A stretch of 47,493 nt of DNA, taken from NCBI GenBank assembly GCA_964411675.1, contig CAYPLR010000009.1, forward strand, positions 1 to 47,493, read 5' to 3'. Numbering within the stretch: the stretch's first letter is position 1; the number at the start of each line of letters is the position of its first letter. The position numbers and the translations under genes were made by a program. Positions 1 to 8,335 of this stretch are shown piece by piece. The DNA comes from JAAYBG01 sp964411675 (GTDB lineage: Bacteria; Bacillota_I; Bacilli_A; ML615J-28; CAG-698). The notes below the pieces were generated by a model that was given only the letters and a program-made list of their open reading frames with translations, was not told the DNA's origin and did not search any database.

Positions 1-44
1 AACAAGGGGAAGCTCATTTTTTTATTTTAAAACCAGCTTTTTTA

Positions 45-53
45 TGCTATAAT
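45..53 (+). promoter_or_regulatory. Extended -10 promoter for the TPR/GAF/GGDEF-like gene
   Basis: TGC followed by TATAAT at 48-53, a consensus extended -10; the -35 region is poor (TTTTAA at about 25-30). The predicted transcript starts near 60. An in-frame ATG at 55 would lie at or before the transcript start, so the ATG at 73 is the start. Bases 11-27 (AAGCTC then a T-run) could be the right half of an upstream terminator cut by the window edge. Confidence 0.6.
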
Positions 54-72
54 AATGAAGCGAGGTGAATAT

Positions 73-3063
73 ATGAACATAAGAGAAGTTTATGATCAAT
101 TAGCTAACCGAAAGTTATCTTTAGAAATGTTCAATCAAGTTGTTGAACTCAGAAACGAGTGTAAAACAACCAATAATTATGAATATTTCTATTTGAGCAC
201 TTTATTAATGATCGATATTTATATTAATGAAAGTTTGTTTGATGATGCCTTAGCTCTAGCAAATAAAGGTTTTTCTGATCTCGATAAAACGATATTTCAG
301 AAAATTTATGTTTCTGTTTTAGATCGATTAATCTATATTTTTATCCAAAAGAAAAATCATCGTCGTGCTTTTGTTTATGCTAATGAAAAGCGCCTTTATA
401 TTGATAGCAATAATCAAGATGAAATCAATCGTTGGTATCTTGAAAACTCTTATATTTATGAAGCTCTAGGTGAAAAGCATAAAGCGTTGACAAACCTCCT
501 TACAATCTTAGCGAATCATCCCAATGACAGTTTGAAAGTGATTATTCTAGGAAATATTACAAAACTATATATCGATGATGGGGATATGACCAATGCCTTA
601 AATTATCTAGAAGAGACGATGGTATTATCCAATCAATTAAAAGATAAAGACAGTCAAACCTATTGCGACTATTTAAATGCAAAGATATTAATAAAAGAAA
701 AGAAATACAAATTTGCTTTAAAATTATTTAAAGATATTTTTAAAAACTTGATTGATCTGAATGATGAGCAAATCAATTATTTAAACGAATTCACTGAATT
801 ATTACTATTGATAGAGGATTATCAAAGCGTTAAAAAGTACAGTGATTTCTATCTGAAATCAGTAGAAGCTACCAATGATCAATTCTTGAAAAAGGATTTT
901 TATAAAAACTATTTAAAAGCTTCGATTCTGTTATTACCAGGACCTAAAGAAGAAGTGATGAAGCTCTTTAATTATACCGAGCTTGTTGAAAAGGAAATTA
1001 CTCGTAATCATGAAGAAAGTATTTTAGAAGCCAATGAGGACGATAAGCAATTCGAATTAAATGAGAAATTGCAAAAAGCGATTACAAGTATGGAAAATAC
1101 CATTAACATGGTAAACCTAGCTATGGTTAAGGTTGGAGAACGGGAAAGTTTATTAGAATTTTCCAAGAGCTTAGAGAAAATTGTTCCATTCAATGAAGCA
1201 CTATTCATCATTTTTAATCGAGCTAATTTTGAATTACTCCCAGATTTGCATGATAGTTTCAGTAGCGTTTCTACTTTTAATTATAAGAAGGATCGATTAT
1301 ATGAAAGAGAACTCTCTTATTCTGAACTCGATGGTACGATTGTTGAGTTATTGATTAGTGGAAATAAAGATGTCATCCTTGATTTTAATGATACTTCAAT
1401 TCCTATTATTGAACCTATTACCAAAACAACCTATCTGGATTTAAAAGTAAAATATTTATTTGCAACTCCTTTAAATTATGATGGTGATTTGTATGCTTGT
1501 GCTATTTATACATCGACTATTAGCGATATTACGACATCAGAAACTGTCTTAGCTTTAAAAATTGCATCGAAATTGCTGGAATCAAAATTAATTAATTTGT
1601 TCTATCAAGAAAACCTTCAAACGCAAAAAGACATTTTGCAAACGGCAATGTCTAATCTTCAAGAAGGGTTATTCTATTATGAAACAACGAAGCAACGAAT
1701 GTTATTGACTCCTGAACTTGCTAAATTTTTAGGAATCAATGAATTGACAATTTCTCGTAATGATTATTTTAAAAAAATAATTGAAGGTGATAAACCTATT
1801 CATTCGCAAATCATCGAGCAAATCACCCAAAAACAATCCTATCAATTTTCTTATCATTTATCTTTACAAGGTCAACGGATTAAAGTAACGGAATATGGAA
1901 AACCTTACTTTTCTAAAGATGGAATTTTGAAATTTTATATTTGCAGTGTTGTGAAAGAACATTTAAAAAAAGAAATGCAAAATCAAGAAATAACCACTGC
2001 TAGTAAACTACCTATTCTTCCTAAACTCTTTACAAAAGAGGATTTAGAACAAAAAATATTGTTAGAGAAACAAAAAGCAGAAGACCTTGCTTATCGATTG
2101 ACTGTGATTGGTGTGAAATATCGTCAAAAAGGAAATTATCTTCCTGACTTAAAAACGAGTATTGGTAAGGTTCTGAACCAAATCACGGAAGAAGATATTT
2201 ACTTTATCGGATGCGATGAATTCATGATCCTATCGAAAACCTATGACGGTCGGATTATTGAAAAATGGTTACGTCAAATCAACCAAGAACTTTCAGAAAT
2301 TGGACTAGAAACTTTTGTTGTATCATTAAAATATCCAAAAGATTTTTCAACATTCTCCGATCTTATCGATATCGTTCAATTTATGATAGAGTTTCAGTAT
2401 ATAGAACTGAATGAATTTGCTTATAAAGATTATTTATATTATCAAACTCTAAATCATTGTATCGAGCACCAAGTGGAAAAGAAAGATATTGAATTGTTAT
2501 ATACTCCAATATACATGCAAAATACAAAAGTAGGTTATGAAGTCAAAGCAAATATTGGTGGAATTCAAATTAGAAATGACTATCGTAAATTTGTCAGTCA
2601 TTTTAATCTAATCGCCTTAGAAAAACTTATGTTATGGAAACGAGAACAGATGAAGGATTCTTTAGTTACCTTTGTTCGAATCCATAGCAATACCTTGCAT
2701 GAACTAATCAAACAAAACTACTTTACGAATAAGAATATGATGATGAAGCCATTTTTATTAATTGATGGGATTCAACCTTTCTTAACTGCTGAACTCCAGT
2801 ATTTAAAGCAATTAGAGTATCGTCTATATCTAGATTACCAAACCTTTCAAAGGTTAACTATGAAAGAGGTAATCGATTGTAAAATTGATGGTTTAATCAT
2901 TAATGAAGAACTAAATCCTAGCGAAAAAGAACAACTTATCAATCTATCTTTAAGTCAAAAATATCAATTAATTACAAAAGATCTGTGGACGGACTATAAA
3001 AATTGTTTACATCAAACGGATGAACTGCTTTCTCTGAATGAAGTAAGCCAATATGACAAATAG
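73..3063 (+). CDS. TPR-GAF-PAS protein with degenerate GGDEF and EAL domains
   Basis: A 996-residue soluble protein with no membrane segment. Residues 1-300 are TPR-like helical pairs, followed by a coiled linker, a GAF-like domain (about 345-515), a PAS-like domain (about 530-640), a GGDEF-fold region (about 665-790) and an EAL-fold region (about 800-990). The GGDEF signature is reduced to GCDEF (713-717), with no RxxD inhibitory site before it. The EAL signature reads EVKA from E823, so the Leu and following Arg are gone and other metal ligands are not visible. It is therefore unlikely to make or cleave cyclic di-GMP; a ligand-binding or protein-binding role is more likely (inference). The start at 73 has GAGGTG at 62-67 at good spacing. 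It is transcribed alone, and the next gene has its own promoter. Confidence 0.7.
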   Translation: MNIREVYDQLANRKLSLEMFNQVVELRNECKTTNNYEYFYLSTLLMIDIYINESLFDDALALANKGFSDLDKTIFQKIYVSVLDRLIYIFIQKKNHRRAFVYANEKRLYIDSNNQDEINRWYLENSYIYEALGEKHKALTNLLTILANHPNDSLKVIILGNITKLYIDDGDMTNALNYLEETMVLSNQLKDKDSQTYCDYLNAKILIKEKKYKFALKLFKDIFKNLIDLNDEQINYLNEFTELLLLIEDYQSVKKYSDFYLKSVEATNDQFLKKDFYKNYLKASILLLPGPKEEVMKLFNYTELVEKEITRNHEESILEANEDDKQFELNEKLQKAITSMENTINMVNLAMVKVGERESLLEFSKSLEKIVPFNEALFIIFNRANFELLPDLHDSFSSVSTFNYKKDRLYERELSYSELDGTIVELLISGNKDVILDFNDTSIPIIEPITKTTYLDLKVKYLFATPLNYDGDLYACAIYTSTISDITTSETVLALKIASKLLESKLINLFYQENLQTQKDILQTAMSNLQEGLFYYETTKQRMLLTPELAKFLGINELTISRNDYFKKIIEGDKPIHSQIIEQITQKQSYQFSYHLSLQGQRIKVTEYGKPYFSKDGILKFYICSVVKEHLKKEMQNQEITTASKLPILPKLFTKEDLEQKILLEKQKAEDLAYRLTVIGVKYRQKGNYLPDLKTSIGKVLNQITEEDIYFIGCDEFMILSKTYDGRIIEKWLRQINQELSEIGLETFVVSLKYPKDFSTFSDLIDIVQFMIEFQYIELNEFAYKDYLYYQTLNHCIEHQVEKKDIELLYTPIYMQNTKVGYEVKANIGGIQIRNDYRKFVSHFNLIALEKLMLWKREQMKDSLVTFVRIHSNTLHELIKQNYFTNKNMMMKPFLLIDGIQPFLTAELQYLKQLEYRLYLDYQTFQRLTMKEVIDCKIDGLIINEELNPSEKEQLINLSLSQKYQLITKDLWTDYKNCLHQTDELLSLNEVSQYDK

Positions 3064-3107
3064 AGAGCAATTGAACAGGAACAATTAAGAATCTTTCAAA
3101 AAAAAGA

Positions 3108-3136
3108 TTGAAGGAAAAGCAAAAAAGTGTTACAAT
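3108..3136 (+). promoter_or_regulatory. Sigma-A type promoter of the DUF1189-like gene
   Basis: TTGAAG (3108-3113), 17 bp, TACAAT (3131-3136), with TGT just before the -10. It sits 47 bp upstream of the ATG at 3183, which has the ribosome site AAAGGAG at 3166-3172. Confidence 0.7.
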
Positions 3137-3182
3137 AGATACAATTGAAACAGAAAGCCTATGCTAAAGGAGTAACAATACT

Positions 3183-4175
3183 ATGTTTATTATTAATTTT
3201 TTAAAGTCACTAGTAATACCATCGAGAATGGCTAAATATCGCTATATCTCTATTTTAGTTTCTATTTGTATCTTTATTCTTTCTTCGTATTTACTAGCAA
3301 TTCCTGCTAAATATTATATTACCAATCATATTGATGAAATGGTAAGCGACCAAAATTACTTATCTTTACAAGCGATAGAAAATATTCCTTATGAACCAAC
3401 CGTTAATGCCATCATTGAAGAAATTCAAAGTAAAGAATGCCATGCAGAATATGATGAAGAAAACTCATTTCTGTTAGAATGCGATAACTTACCCCTTGAT
3501 GAGCAAGAAAAGGCATTTTATGAAAATGATATCGTTTATGTAAATGATCAAGATATCACAGTTAAAATTCATTTTGTTATCGATCTTTTTAATCCAACTA
3601 CTGGAGAAGCCAGCTATAAAGCAGCCGAAAAATATGCGTATAGTGAAGAAGCCTTCCCTAATATTGAAACTACTGAATACTATCTTATTGTTTTATGGCC
3701 AGGATCAATCTATTACCAAGCTCATCCACAAGGAATTAGTGAAAAAAATATTACTCATGGAGAAACAATCATTAGCGAAAGCTTTGCGAATGCAAGTTTT
3801 ACCGATATTGGTTTTGATACCGTTCATTTCAACAAGTCAGGTAGTAATGCTGGTGCTTACTTAGTTCAACAAATCAAAGCAGGATATATTCCTAATTATA
3901 CGAGCAGTTACTCTTTATTAACTTTCTTTTTCTGTGTTGTTTTTCCATTAATTTTAGTGTTCCTATTCTGGATTTTCTTTAGAAAAACAGGTAGACTAAA
4001 AACCTTTAAAGAGTATTATAACATTGCTGCCCTTTCTAGTATCATTCCTACCTTAGTTACTTTTATTGCTATCTGGTTTGCTCCAGGTATCATTAGTAAT
4101 TTATATTTATTTGGCTTTTCTGCCTATTATTTACTCGTTTTATATCGTATTAATAATAGTGCTAATTTCGTTTAA
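3183..4175 (+). CDS. DUF1189-like membrane protein
   Basis: 330 residues. One membrane segment near residues 22-44, an extracytoplasmic domain of about 190 residues, then three hydrophobic segments (about 236-262, 278-298 and 302-322). The N-terminal pattern, a short amphipathic FLKSL segment, a basic AKYR stretch and then the first helix, together with the one-plus-three helix layout, resembles the DUF1189 family, whose function is not established. It is a single-gene unit with its own promoter and a strong terminator. The family call rests on topology and weak N-terminal similarity; it could be another membrane family of the same shape. Confidence 0.55.
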   Translation: MFIINFLKSLVIPSRMAKYRYISILVSICIFILSSYLLAIPAKYYITNHIDEMVSDQNYLSLQAIENIPYEPTVNAIIEEIQSKECHAEYDEENSFLLECDNLPLDEQEKAFYENDIVYVNDQDITVKIHFVIDLFNPTTGEASYKAAEKYAYSEEAFPNIETTEYYLIVLWPGSIYYQAHPQGISEKNITHGETIISESFANASFTDIGFDTVHFNKSGSNAGAYLVQQIKAGYIPNYTSSYSLLTFFFCVVFPLILVFLFWIFFRKTGRLKTFKEYYNIAALSSIIPTLVTFIAIWFAPGIISNLYLFGFSAYYLLVLYRINNSANFV

Positions 4176-4180
4176 AACCA

Positions 4181-4207
4181 AAATCCCATATTGTATGGGA
4201 TTTTTTT
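4181..4207 (+). terminator. Rho-independent terminator after the DUF1189-like gene
   Basis: Hairpin AATCCCATA-TTG-TATGGGATT followed by seven T. It begins 6 bp after the stop codon. Confidence 0.9.
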
Positions 4208-4232
4208 ACTTTTGAAAAATAAATAATAAGTC

Positions 4233-4261
4233 TTTAAAAATAGATTAAAATATGATAAAAT
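4233..4261 (+). promoter_or_regulatory. Promoter of the nusB-recN operon
   Basis: TTTAAA (4233-4238), 17 bp, TAAAAT (4256-4261), with TGA before the -10. It lies 18 bp before the nusB start, so the leader is very short and translation relies on a weak GGTGATG site. Confidence 0.5.
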
Positions 4262-4279
4262 ATTTTAGTGGTGATGTGA

Positions 4280-4696
4280 ATGAAAAGAACAATGAGTCGT
4301 ATAAAAGCAATGATGAAGTTATATAGTTATGATCTAACAAAAGAACTAGTAAGCGATGATTATTTAGAAGGATTATTCAATGAAGAATCAATCGATTGTG
4401 ATAATGATTTTTATCATCAATTGGTTTTTGGTGTGTTAGAAAACATCAATAAAATCGATCGTACCATTGCAATATCGCTAAAGAAGTACACTCTTGACCG
4501 ATTATCTTATGTGGATCGTAATTTAATTAGAATTGCTGTTTATGAAATGCTATTTACAGAAACGCCAAAAAATATTATTATTAATGAAATTTTAGATCTT
4601 TCTCATGAATATAGTGAAGTAGAAGGTTTAGAAACCTCAAAATTTAATAATTCTCTCCTAGATGCCATTGCAAAGAGGTTAGAAAATGGAAAATAG
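4280..4696 (+). CDS. nusB: Transcription antitermination factor NusB
   Basis: 138 residues, the usual NusB length. NusB binds boxA RNA with S10 (NusE) and supports rRNA transcription antitermination. The C-terminal half carries the family pattern: DRLSYVDRNLIRIAVYEML, then PKNIIINEILDLSHEYS and a final NSLLDAIAKRL helix. The N-terminus has the SRIKAMMKLYSYDL variant of the usual RxxAxQxLY motif. It is the first gene of the nusB-xseA-xseB-dxs-recN cluster seen across Firmicutes. Its last 11 bp overlap xseA, so the two are probably translationally coupled. Confidence 0.92.
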   Translation: MKRTMSRIKAMMKLYSYDLTKELVSDDYLEGLFNEESIDCDNDFYHQLVFGVLENINKIDRTIAISLKKYTLDRLSYVDRNLIRIAVYEMLFTETPKNIIINEILDLSHEYSEVEGLETSKFNNSLLDAIAKRLENGK

Positions 4697-6032
4697 CAAT
4701 CATAAATACTTAACGGTTAAAGCCTTAAATAAATATATTGCCTATAAAATCGATAGTGATCCTAATTTAGGGTTTGTTTATCTTCAAGGAGAACTTTCTA
4801 ACATTCGATTTTCCAAAGAACATTTATATTTTGTCTTAAAAGATCAAGATTCTGAGATAAGTGGTATTATGTACTCTGCTTCAGCAAGTAAACTTACCTT
4901 TATGCCTAAGGATGGAATGAAAGTACTAGTTAGTGGTAAAGTTAGTGTTTATCAGAAAAAAGGAACCTATAACTTAACCGTTGTTACGATGAGTGAAGCG
5001 GGGCTAGGAGCTTTATACCAAGATTTCTTATTTTTAAAAGATAAATTAGAAAAAGAAGGGCTATTTGCTATTGAACATAAAAAGCCAATTCCTGAATATT
5101 CAGAAAAAATTGGTGTGATTACCTCAGCGACTGCTGATGCCTTTCAAGATATCAAATCAACGATTGCTCAGAGATTTCCACTAGCACAAATCTACTTATA
5201 TCCTGCTTTGGTACAAGGAATCGATGCTCCCAAGTCGTTAATAAGAGCATTAGAACAAGCAAACCAAGAAAATGTTGTCGATGTAATCATCATCGCTCGT
5301 GGTGGTGGAAGCATAGAAGATTTATCTTGCTTTAATGATGAAAAACTTGCACGAAGTATCTATGCCAGTCGTATCCCCATCGTCAGTGGTGTGGGTCATG
5401 AAACCGACTTTACCATTTGCGATTTTGTTGCAGATGACCGAGCCCCTACTCCAACAGGAGCAGCGGTTAGAGTCACCAAAAACAAAACATTACTTCTTCA
5501 AGAAATCACTGCATTAAACTATCGTTTAGCAAGTTCAATCAAACGAGTGTTGGAAACTAAGTTTTATGAATACGATGCATTGATGAAAACTCATCATTAT
5601 AAAAATTTTATTCAAACGATTGAAGAAAAAATCAGTTCATTAGACCAATTAACCTATCAGTTACAGGCAAATTCACCTCTTGCGGTCATTAATCGAAGTT
5701 TAGAACGCATCGATGATTTAACATTGCGATTAGAACTCGTGAATCTAGGCAAAAAAATAGAACAGATAGAACAAGATGTAGATAGAAAAAAGAATGCCTT
5801 ATCGATGTTACTAATGGACAAAGTAAATTCTAGTGAACGAAAAATCGATAATTTTATCGATAAATTAATTTTATTAAACCCTTTGAGCATCATGAAGAAG
5901 GGTTATACTTTAACCTATCAAAACGACAAATTATTATCATCGGTATCGCAAATCAATGTGAATCAAAATTTAACCATTCGTTTTTATGATGGCTCAGTTG
6001 ATGCACAAATTATTAAAGAAAAGGATGAATAA
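4686..6032 (+). CDS. xseA: Exodeoxyribonuclease VII large subunit
   Basis: 448 residues, full length for XseA, the catalytic subunit of the single-strand-specific exonuclease VII. It has an N-terminal OB fold (about 1-105), a catalytic core with IARGGGSIEDLSCFND and SGVGHETDFTICDFVADDRAPTPTGAA, a long coiled region (about 260-380) that forms the XseB-binding stalk, and a C-terminal small domain (SIMKKGYTLTY...). It overlaps nusB by 11 bp and is followed after one base by xseB, its obligate partner. The large subunit alone is toxic in other bacteria, so tight coupling to xseB is expected. Confidence 0.97.
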   Translation: MENSNHKYLTVKALNKYIAYKIDSDPNLGFVYLQGELSNIRFSKEHLYFVLKDQDSEISGIMYSASASKLTFMPKDGMKVLVSGKVSVYQKKGTYNLTVVTMSEAGLGALYQDFLFLKDKLEKEGLFAIEHKKPIPEYSEKIGVITSATADAFQDIKSTIAQRFPLAQIYLYPALVQGIDAPKSLIRALEQANQENVVDVIIIARGGGSIEDLSCFNDEKLARSIYASRIPIVSGVGHETDFTICDFVADDRAPTPTGAAVRVTKNKTLLLQEITALNYRLASSIKRVLETKFYEYDALMKTHHYKNFIQTIEEKISSLDQLTYQLQANSPLAVINRSLERIDDLTLRLELVNLGKKIEQIEQDVDRKKNALSMLLMDKVNSSERKIDNFIDKLILLNPLSIMKKGYTLTYQNDKLLSSVSQINVNQNLTIRFYDGSVDAQIIKEKDE

Positions 6033-6033
6033 A

Positions 6034-6380
6034 ATGGAAAAATTTGAAGATTTACTCAATGAACTCAATGAAGTTGTGAAAGAATTGGAAAGTGGAACAT
6101 TAAGTTTAGAAGAATCCATTCAAAAATATGAAAAAGGAATCGAATTAAGTAAAAAATGTAAGGATAAATTACTTTTAGCCAAAGAAGTCGTTCTTGCAAA
6201 GACAATNNNNNNNNNNNNNNNNNNNNNNNNNNNNNNNNNNNNNNNNNNNNNNNNNNNNNNNNNNNNNNNNNNNNNNNNNNNNNNNNNNNNNNNNNNNNNN
6301 NNNNNNAAAAATGTAAGGATAAATTACTTTTAGCCAAAGAAGTCGTTCTTGCAAAGACAATGGATAAAGAAGAGAAATAG
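6034..6380 (+). CDS. xseB: Exodeoxyribonuclease VII small subunit, broken in these coordinates by a scaffold gap
   Basis: XseB coats the XseA stalk. Before the gap the frame gives 57 residues (FEDLLNELNEVVKELESGTL..., LEESIQKYEKGIEL, typical XseB), then 100 N. After the gap, 6307-6361 repeats 6152-6206 exactly. If the contigs are merged on this 55-bp overlap and the N removed, the frame continues as MDKEEK and stops at TAG 6378-6380, giving 63 residues, a normal XseB length. As shown, the two halves are out of frame (347 bp). The gene is therefore judged intact in the organism. Its stop overlaps by one base the GTG of a small downstream frame. Confidence 0.9.
6152..6206 (+). repeat. 55-bp direct repeat, left copy, at the contig end
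   Basis: Identical to 6307-6361. It is coding sequence of xseB that ends exactly at the N run, as expected for unmerged overlapping contig ends. Confidence 0.95.
6207..6306. other. Scaffold gap of exactly 100 N
   Basis: 100 ambiguous bases, a conventional placeholder length. The identical 55-bp flanks indicate that the true distance is negative (the contigs overlap) and that no sequence is missing. Confidence 0.95.
6307..6361 (+). repeat. 55-bp direct repeat, right copy, at the contig start
   Basis: Identical to 6152-6206 and starting exactly where the N run ends. It is the duplicated contig end, not a biological duplication. Confidence 0.95.
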
Positions 6381-6493
6381 TGAAAAAAGCATTAATAGTC
6401 TTAGAAAAAATCGTTAATGTCCTTCTAACTATTATTGTACTCCCCTTTGCTTTCATCATCGGCATTATTATTAACACAACAAAAAGAAAATAA
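6380..6493 (+). CDS. 37-residue hydrophobic small protein
   Basis: GTG start at 6380, sharing its first G with the last base of the xseB stop, and TAA at 6491-6493. The product is basic at the start (KKA), has an amphipathic stretch (LIVLEKIVNVLL), then one strong membrane helix (TIIVLPFAFIIGIII) and a basic tail (TTKRK): the shape of a one-pass membrane peptide with both ends positively charged. GAAGAG lies about 10 bases upstream. It fills almost the whole space between xseB and dxs, and the dxs ribosome site follows its stop at once. No family is recognised. It might be chance, but the exact fit and the charge pattern argue for a real gene. Confidence 0.55.
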   Translation: MKKALIVLEKIVNVLLTIIVLPFAFIIGIIINTTKRK

Positions 6494-6502
6494 GGAAGCA
6501 TT

Positions 6503-8332
6503 ATGATTACACTTGAAGAAATTACTTCGCCAGAATTCTTAAAAAATTTATCAATTAAAGAATTAGAAGATCTAGCTAAGCAAATTCAAACCTATATACT
6601 AGAAAACGTCAGTAAAACAGGAGGGCATTTGTCTTCCAATTTGGGCGTTGTTGAGTTAACCATAGCCCTTCATTATGTTTTTTCTAGTCCTCACGATAAA
6701 TTAATCTTTGATGTTGGTCATCAAGGTTACACTCATAAAATATTAACAGGCCGAGCAAAGGATTTCCTTCATTTACGTCAAAAAGGAGGTCTTAGTGGCT
6801 TTTTAAAATATAGTGAAAGTGTTCACGATGTTTGGGAAGCAGGACACTCTTCAACAAGTATCGCTGCTGCTTGTGGTTTCCTAGAAGCCAAAGCCAGTGG
6901 AAAAGACATTGGTGAAGTTGTCGCTGTGATTGGTGATGGTGCTATTCAAAATGGACTAGCCTTATCTTCCTTAAACTATTTAGCGGGAAAAACCGATCAA
7001 AAGGCAATTATTATTTTAAACGATAATGAAATGTCTATTTCTAAAAATGTTGGCGGTCTTGCTAAGATTTTTAATAGCATTCGGATTAAGAAATCTTATC
7101 GTTTCTTAAAGCGAATTACCCCTCGTTTTATCAAACATTTATTGGATTGGTTAAAACGTGGTTTGATTTCTATCGCTTATAAAGATCGCCCATTAACGTT
7201 GGGTGCGGAATATAGGTATTTTGGCCCTATCGATGGACATGATTTAAAAACATTGATTAAGTATTTAACATTCGCAAGAAATACCAATCGTTCTGTGTTT
7301 TTACATATTAAAACAATAAAGGGAAAAGGGTATTCGTTTGCTGAAGCAGATAAAATAGGAACCTGGCATGGAGTTGGCCCCTTTGATATCGCTACAGGAA
7401 AGAGTTTAAAAGAATCAAAACCAGGGTACACTTCATGGAGCATTGGAATTAGTGAATTATTACTTAAAAAAGCAAAGGCGAATCCCGAAATGAAAGTCAT
7501 TTCCTCTGCGACTATTTGTGGTTCAGAATTGAATGAGTTTGTTCAGGAACTACCAAATCAAATTATCGATGTTGGAATCGGAGAAGAAAATGCTGTCGTG
7601 ATGGCAACTGCGATGGCGAAAGAAGGATTAATCCCGATTATTCCTATCTATTCGACCTTTTTGCAACGCGCTTACGATGAATTAAATCACGATGTTGCTC
7701 GAACTTGTGCCCATATTATATTTTTAGTTGATCGAGCAGGAATTGTCACAGCGGATGGATCTACCCATCAAGGAACCTTTGATATTGCTTTTCTAAGTCA
7801 TTTACCTCATTTTATTATCACAATGCCAAAAGATTTAGCAGAAGCTGAAGCTTTATTTGACCTAGCTTTAGAGACAAAAGCTCCATTTGTCATTCGCTAT
7901 CCAAAATATAATACTAAAAAACAAGAAATAACATCACAGGCACCTATGTCGCATGCGACTTTGGGTAAATGGGAAGAACTACTTCCTATTCAAGAAATGA
8001 ATATTATTGCTTATGGACCTGTTATCGATAAATTTAAAGAAATATTAACAGAAGAAGGAATGAATATTGGGTTGATTAATGCCTTGTTTATTAAACCGAT
8101 GGATACCGCTCTTCTGGAAAGATTAGCGAATAAAAAAGTAATTATTTATGAAGAAGTGATAGGAGAGGGTTCTTTAACTCAAGCCATTGCTTATTATAAT
8201 ACAATCCATAAACTAAATATGAATATGGATGCTTATCATCTTGAAAATGGATTCCAAGAAGCAGGAACTGTAAAACAAATTAAAAAAGAACTTGGATTAG
8301 ATATCCGTGATATTATAGAGAAATATAGGTGA
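6503..8332 (+). CDS. dxs: 1-deoxy-D-xylulose-5-phosphate synthase
   Basis: 609 residues, slightly shorter than the common 620-640. It condenses pyruvate and glyceraldehyde 3-phosphate with thiamine diphosphate, the first step of the MEP isoprenoid pathway. Seen: GGHLSSNLGVVELTIALHYVF with the proximal His, FDVGHQGYTHKILTGR, the EAGHSSTS loop, the ThDP/Mg motif GDGAIQNGLALSSLN...NDNEMSIS, FGPIDGHDLKTL, and the transketolase C-terminal half with GIGEENAV and HQGTFDIAFL. The start has AGGAAG just upstream. In many relatives ispA lies between xseB and dxs; here it is absent, so farnesyl diphosphate synthase must be encoded elsewhere. It ends with TGA. Confidence 0.97.
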   Translation: MITLEEITSPEFLKNLSIKELEDLAKQIQTYILENVSKTGGHLSSNLGVVELTIALHYVFSSPHDKLIFDVGHQGYTHKILTGRAKDFLHLRQKGGLSGFLKYSESVHDVWEAGHSSTSIAAACGFLEAKASGKDIGEVVAVIGDGAIQNGLALSSLNYLAGKTDQKAIIILNDNEMSISKNVGGLAKIFNSIRIKKSYRFLKRITPRFIKHLLDWLKRGLISIAYKDRPLTLGAEYRYFGPIDGHDLKTLIKYLTFARNTNRSVFLHIKTIKGKGYSFAEADKIGTWHGVGPFDIATGKSLKESKPGYTSWSIGISELLLKKAKANPEMKVISSATICGSELNEFVQELPNQIIDVGIGEENAVVMATAMAKEGLIPIIPIYSTFLQRAYDELNHDVARTCAHIIFLVDRAGIVTADGSTHQGTFDIAFLSHLPHFIITMPKDLAEAEALFDLALETKAPFVIRYPKYNTKKQEITSQAPMSHATLGKWEELLPIQEMNIIAYGPVIDKFKEILTEEGMNIGLINALFIKPMDTALLERLANKKVIIYEEVIGEGSLTQAIAYYNTIHKLNMNMDAYHLENGFQEAGTVKQIKKELGLDIRDIIEKYR

Positions 8333-8335
8333 CCT

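Noticed and set aside
73..3063. Active diguanylate cyclase or phosphodiesterase
   Set aside because: Key signature residues are missing in both domains (GCDEF, EVKA).
6152..6361. A direct duplication inside xseB
   Set aside because: The copies end exactly at a 100-N run and merging them restores a normal gene; assembly artefact is the simpler reading.
8330..8332. Possible TGA-as-Trp code
   Set aside because: TGA closes dxs, hisS, tcdA and others at the expected protein ends, and Trp is encoded by TGG.
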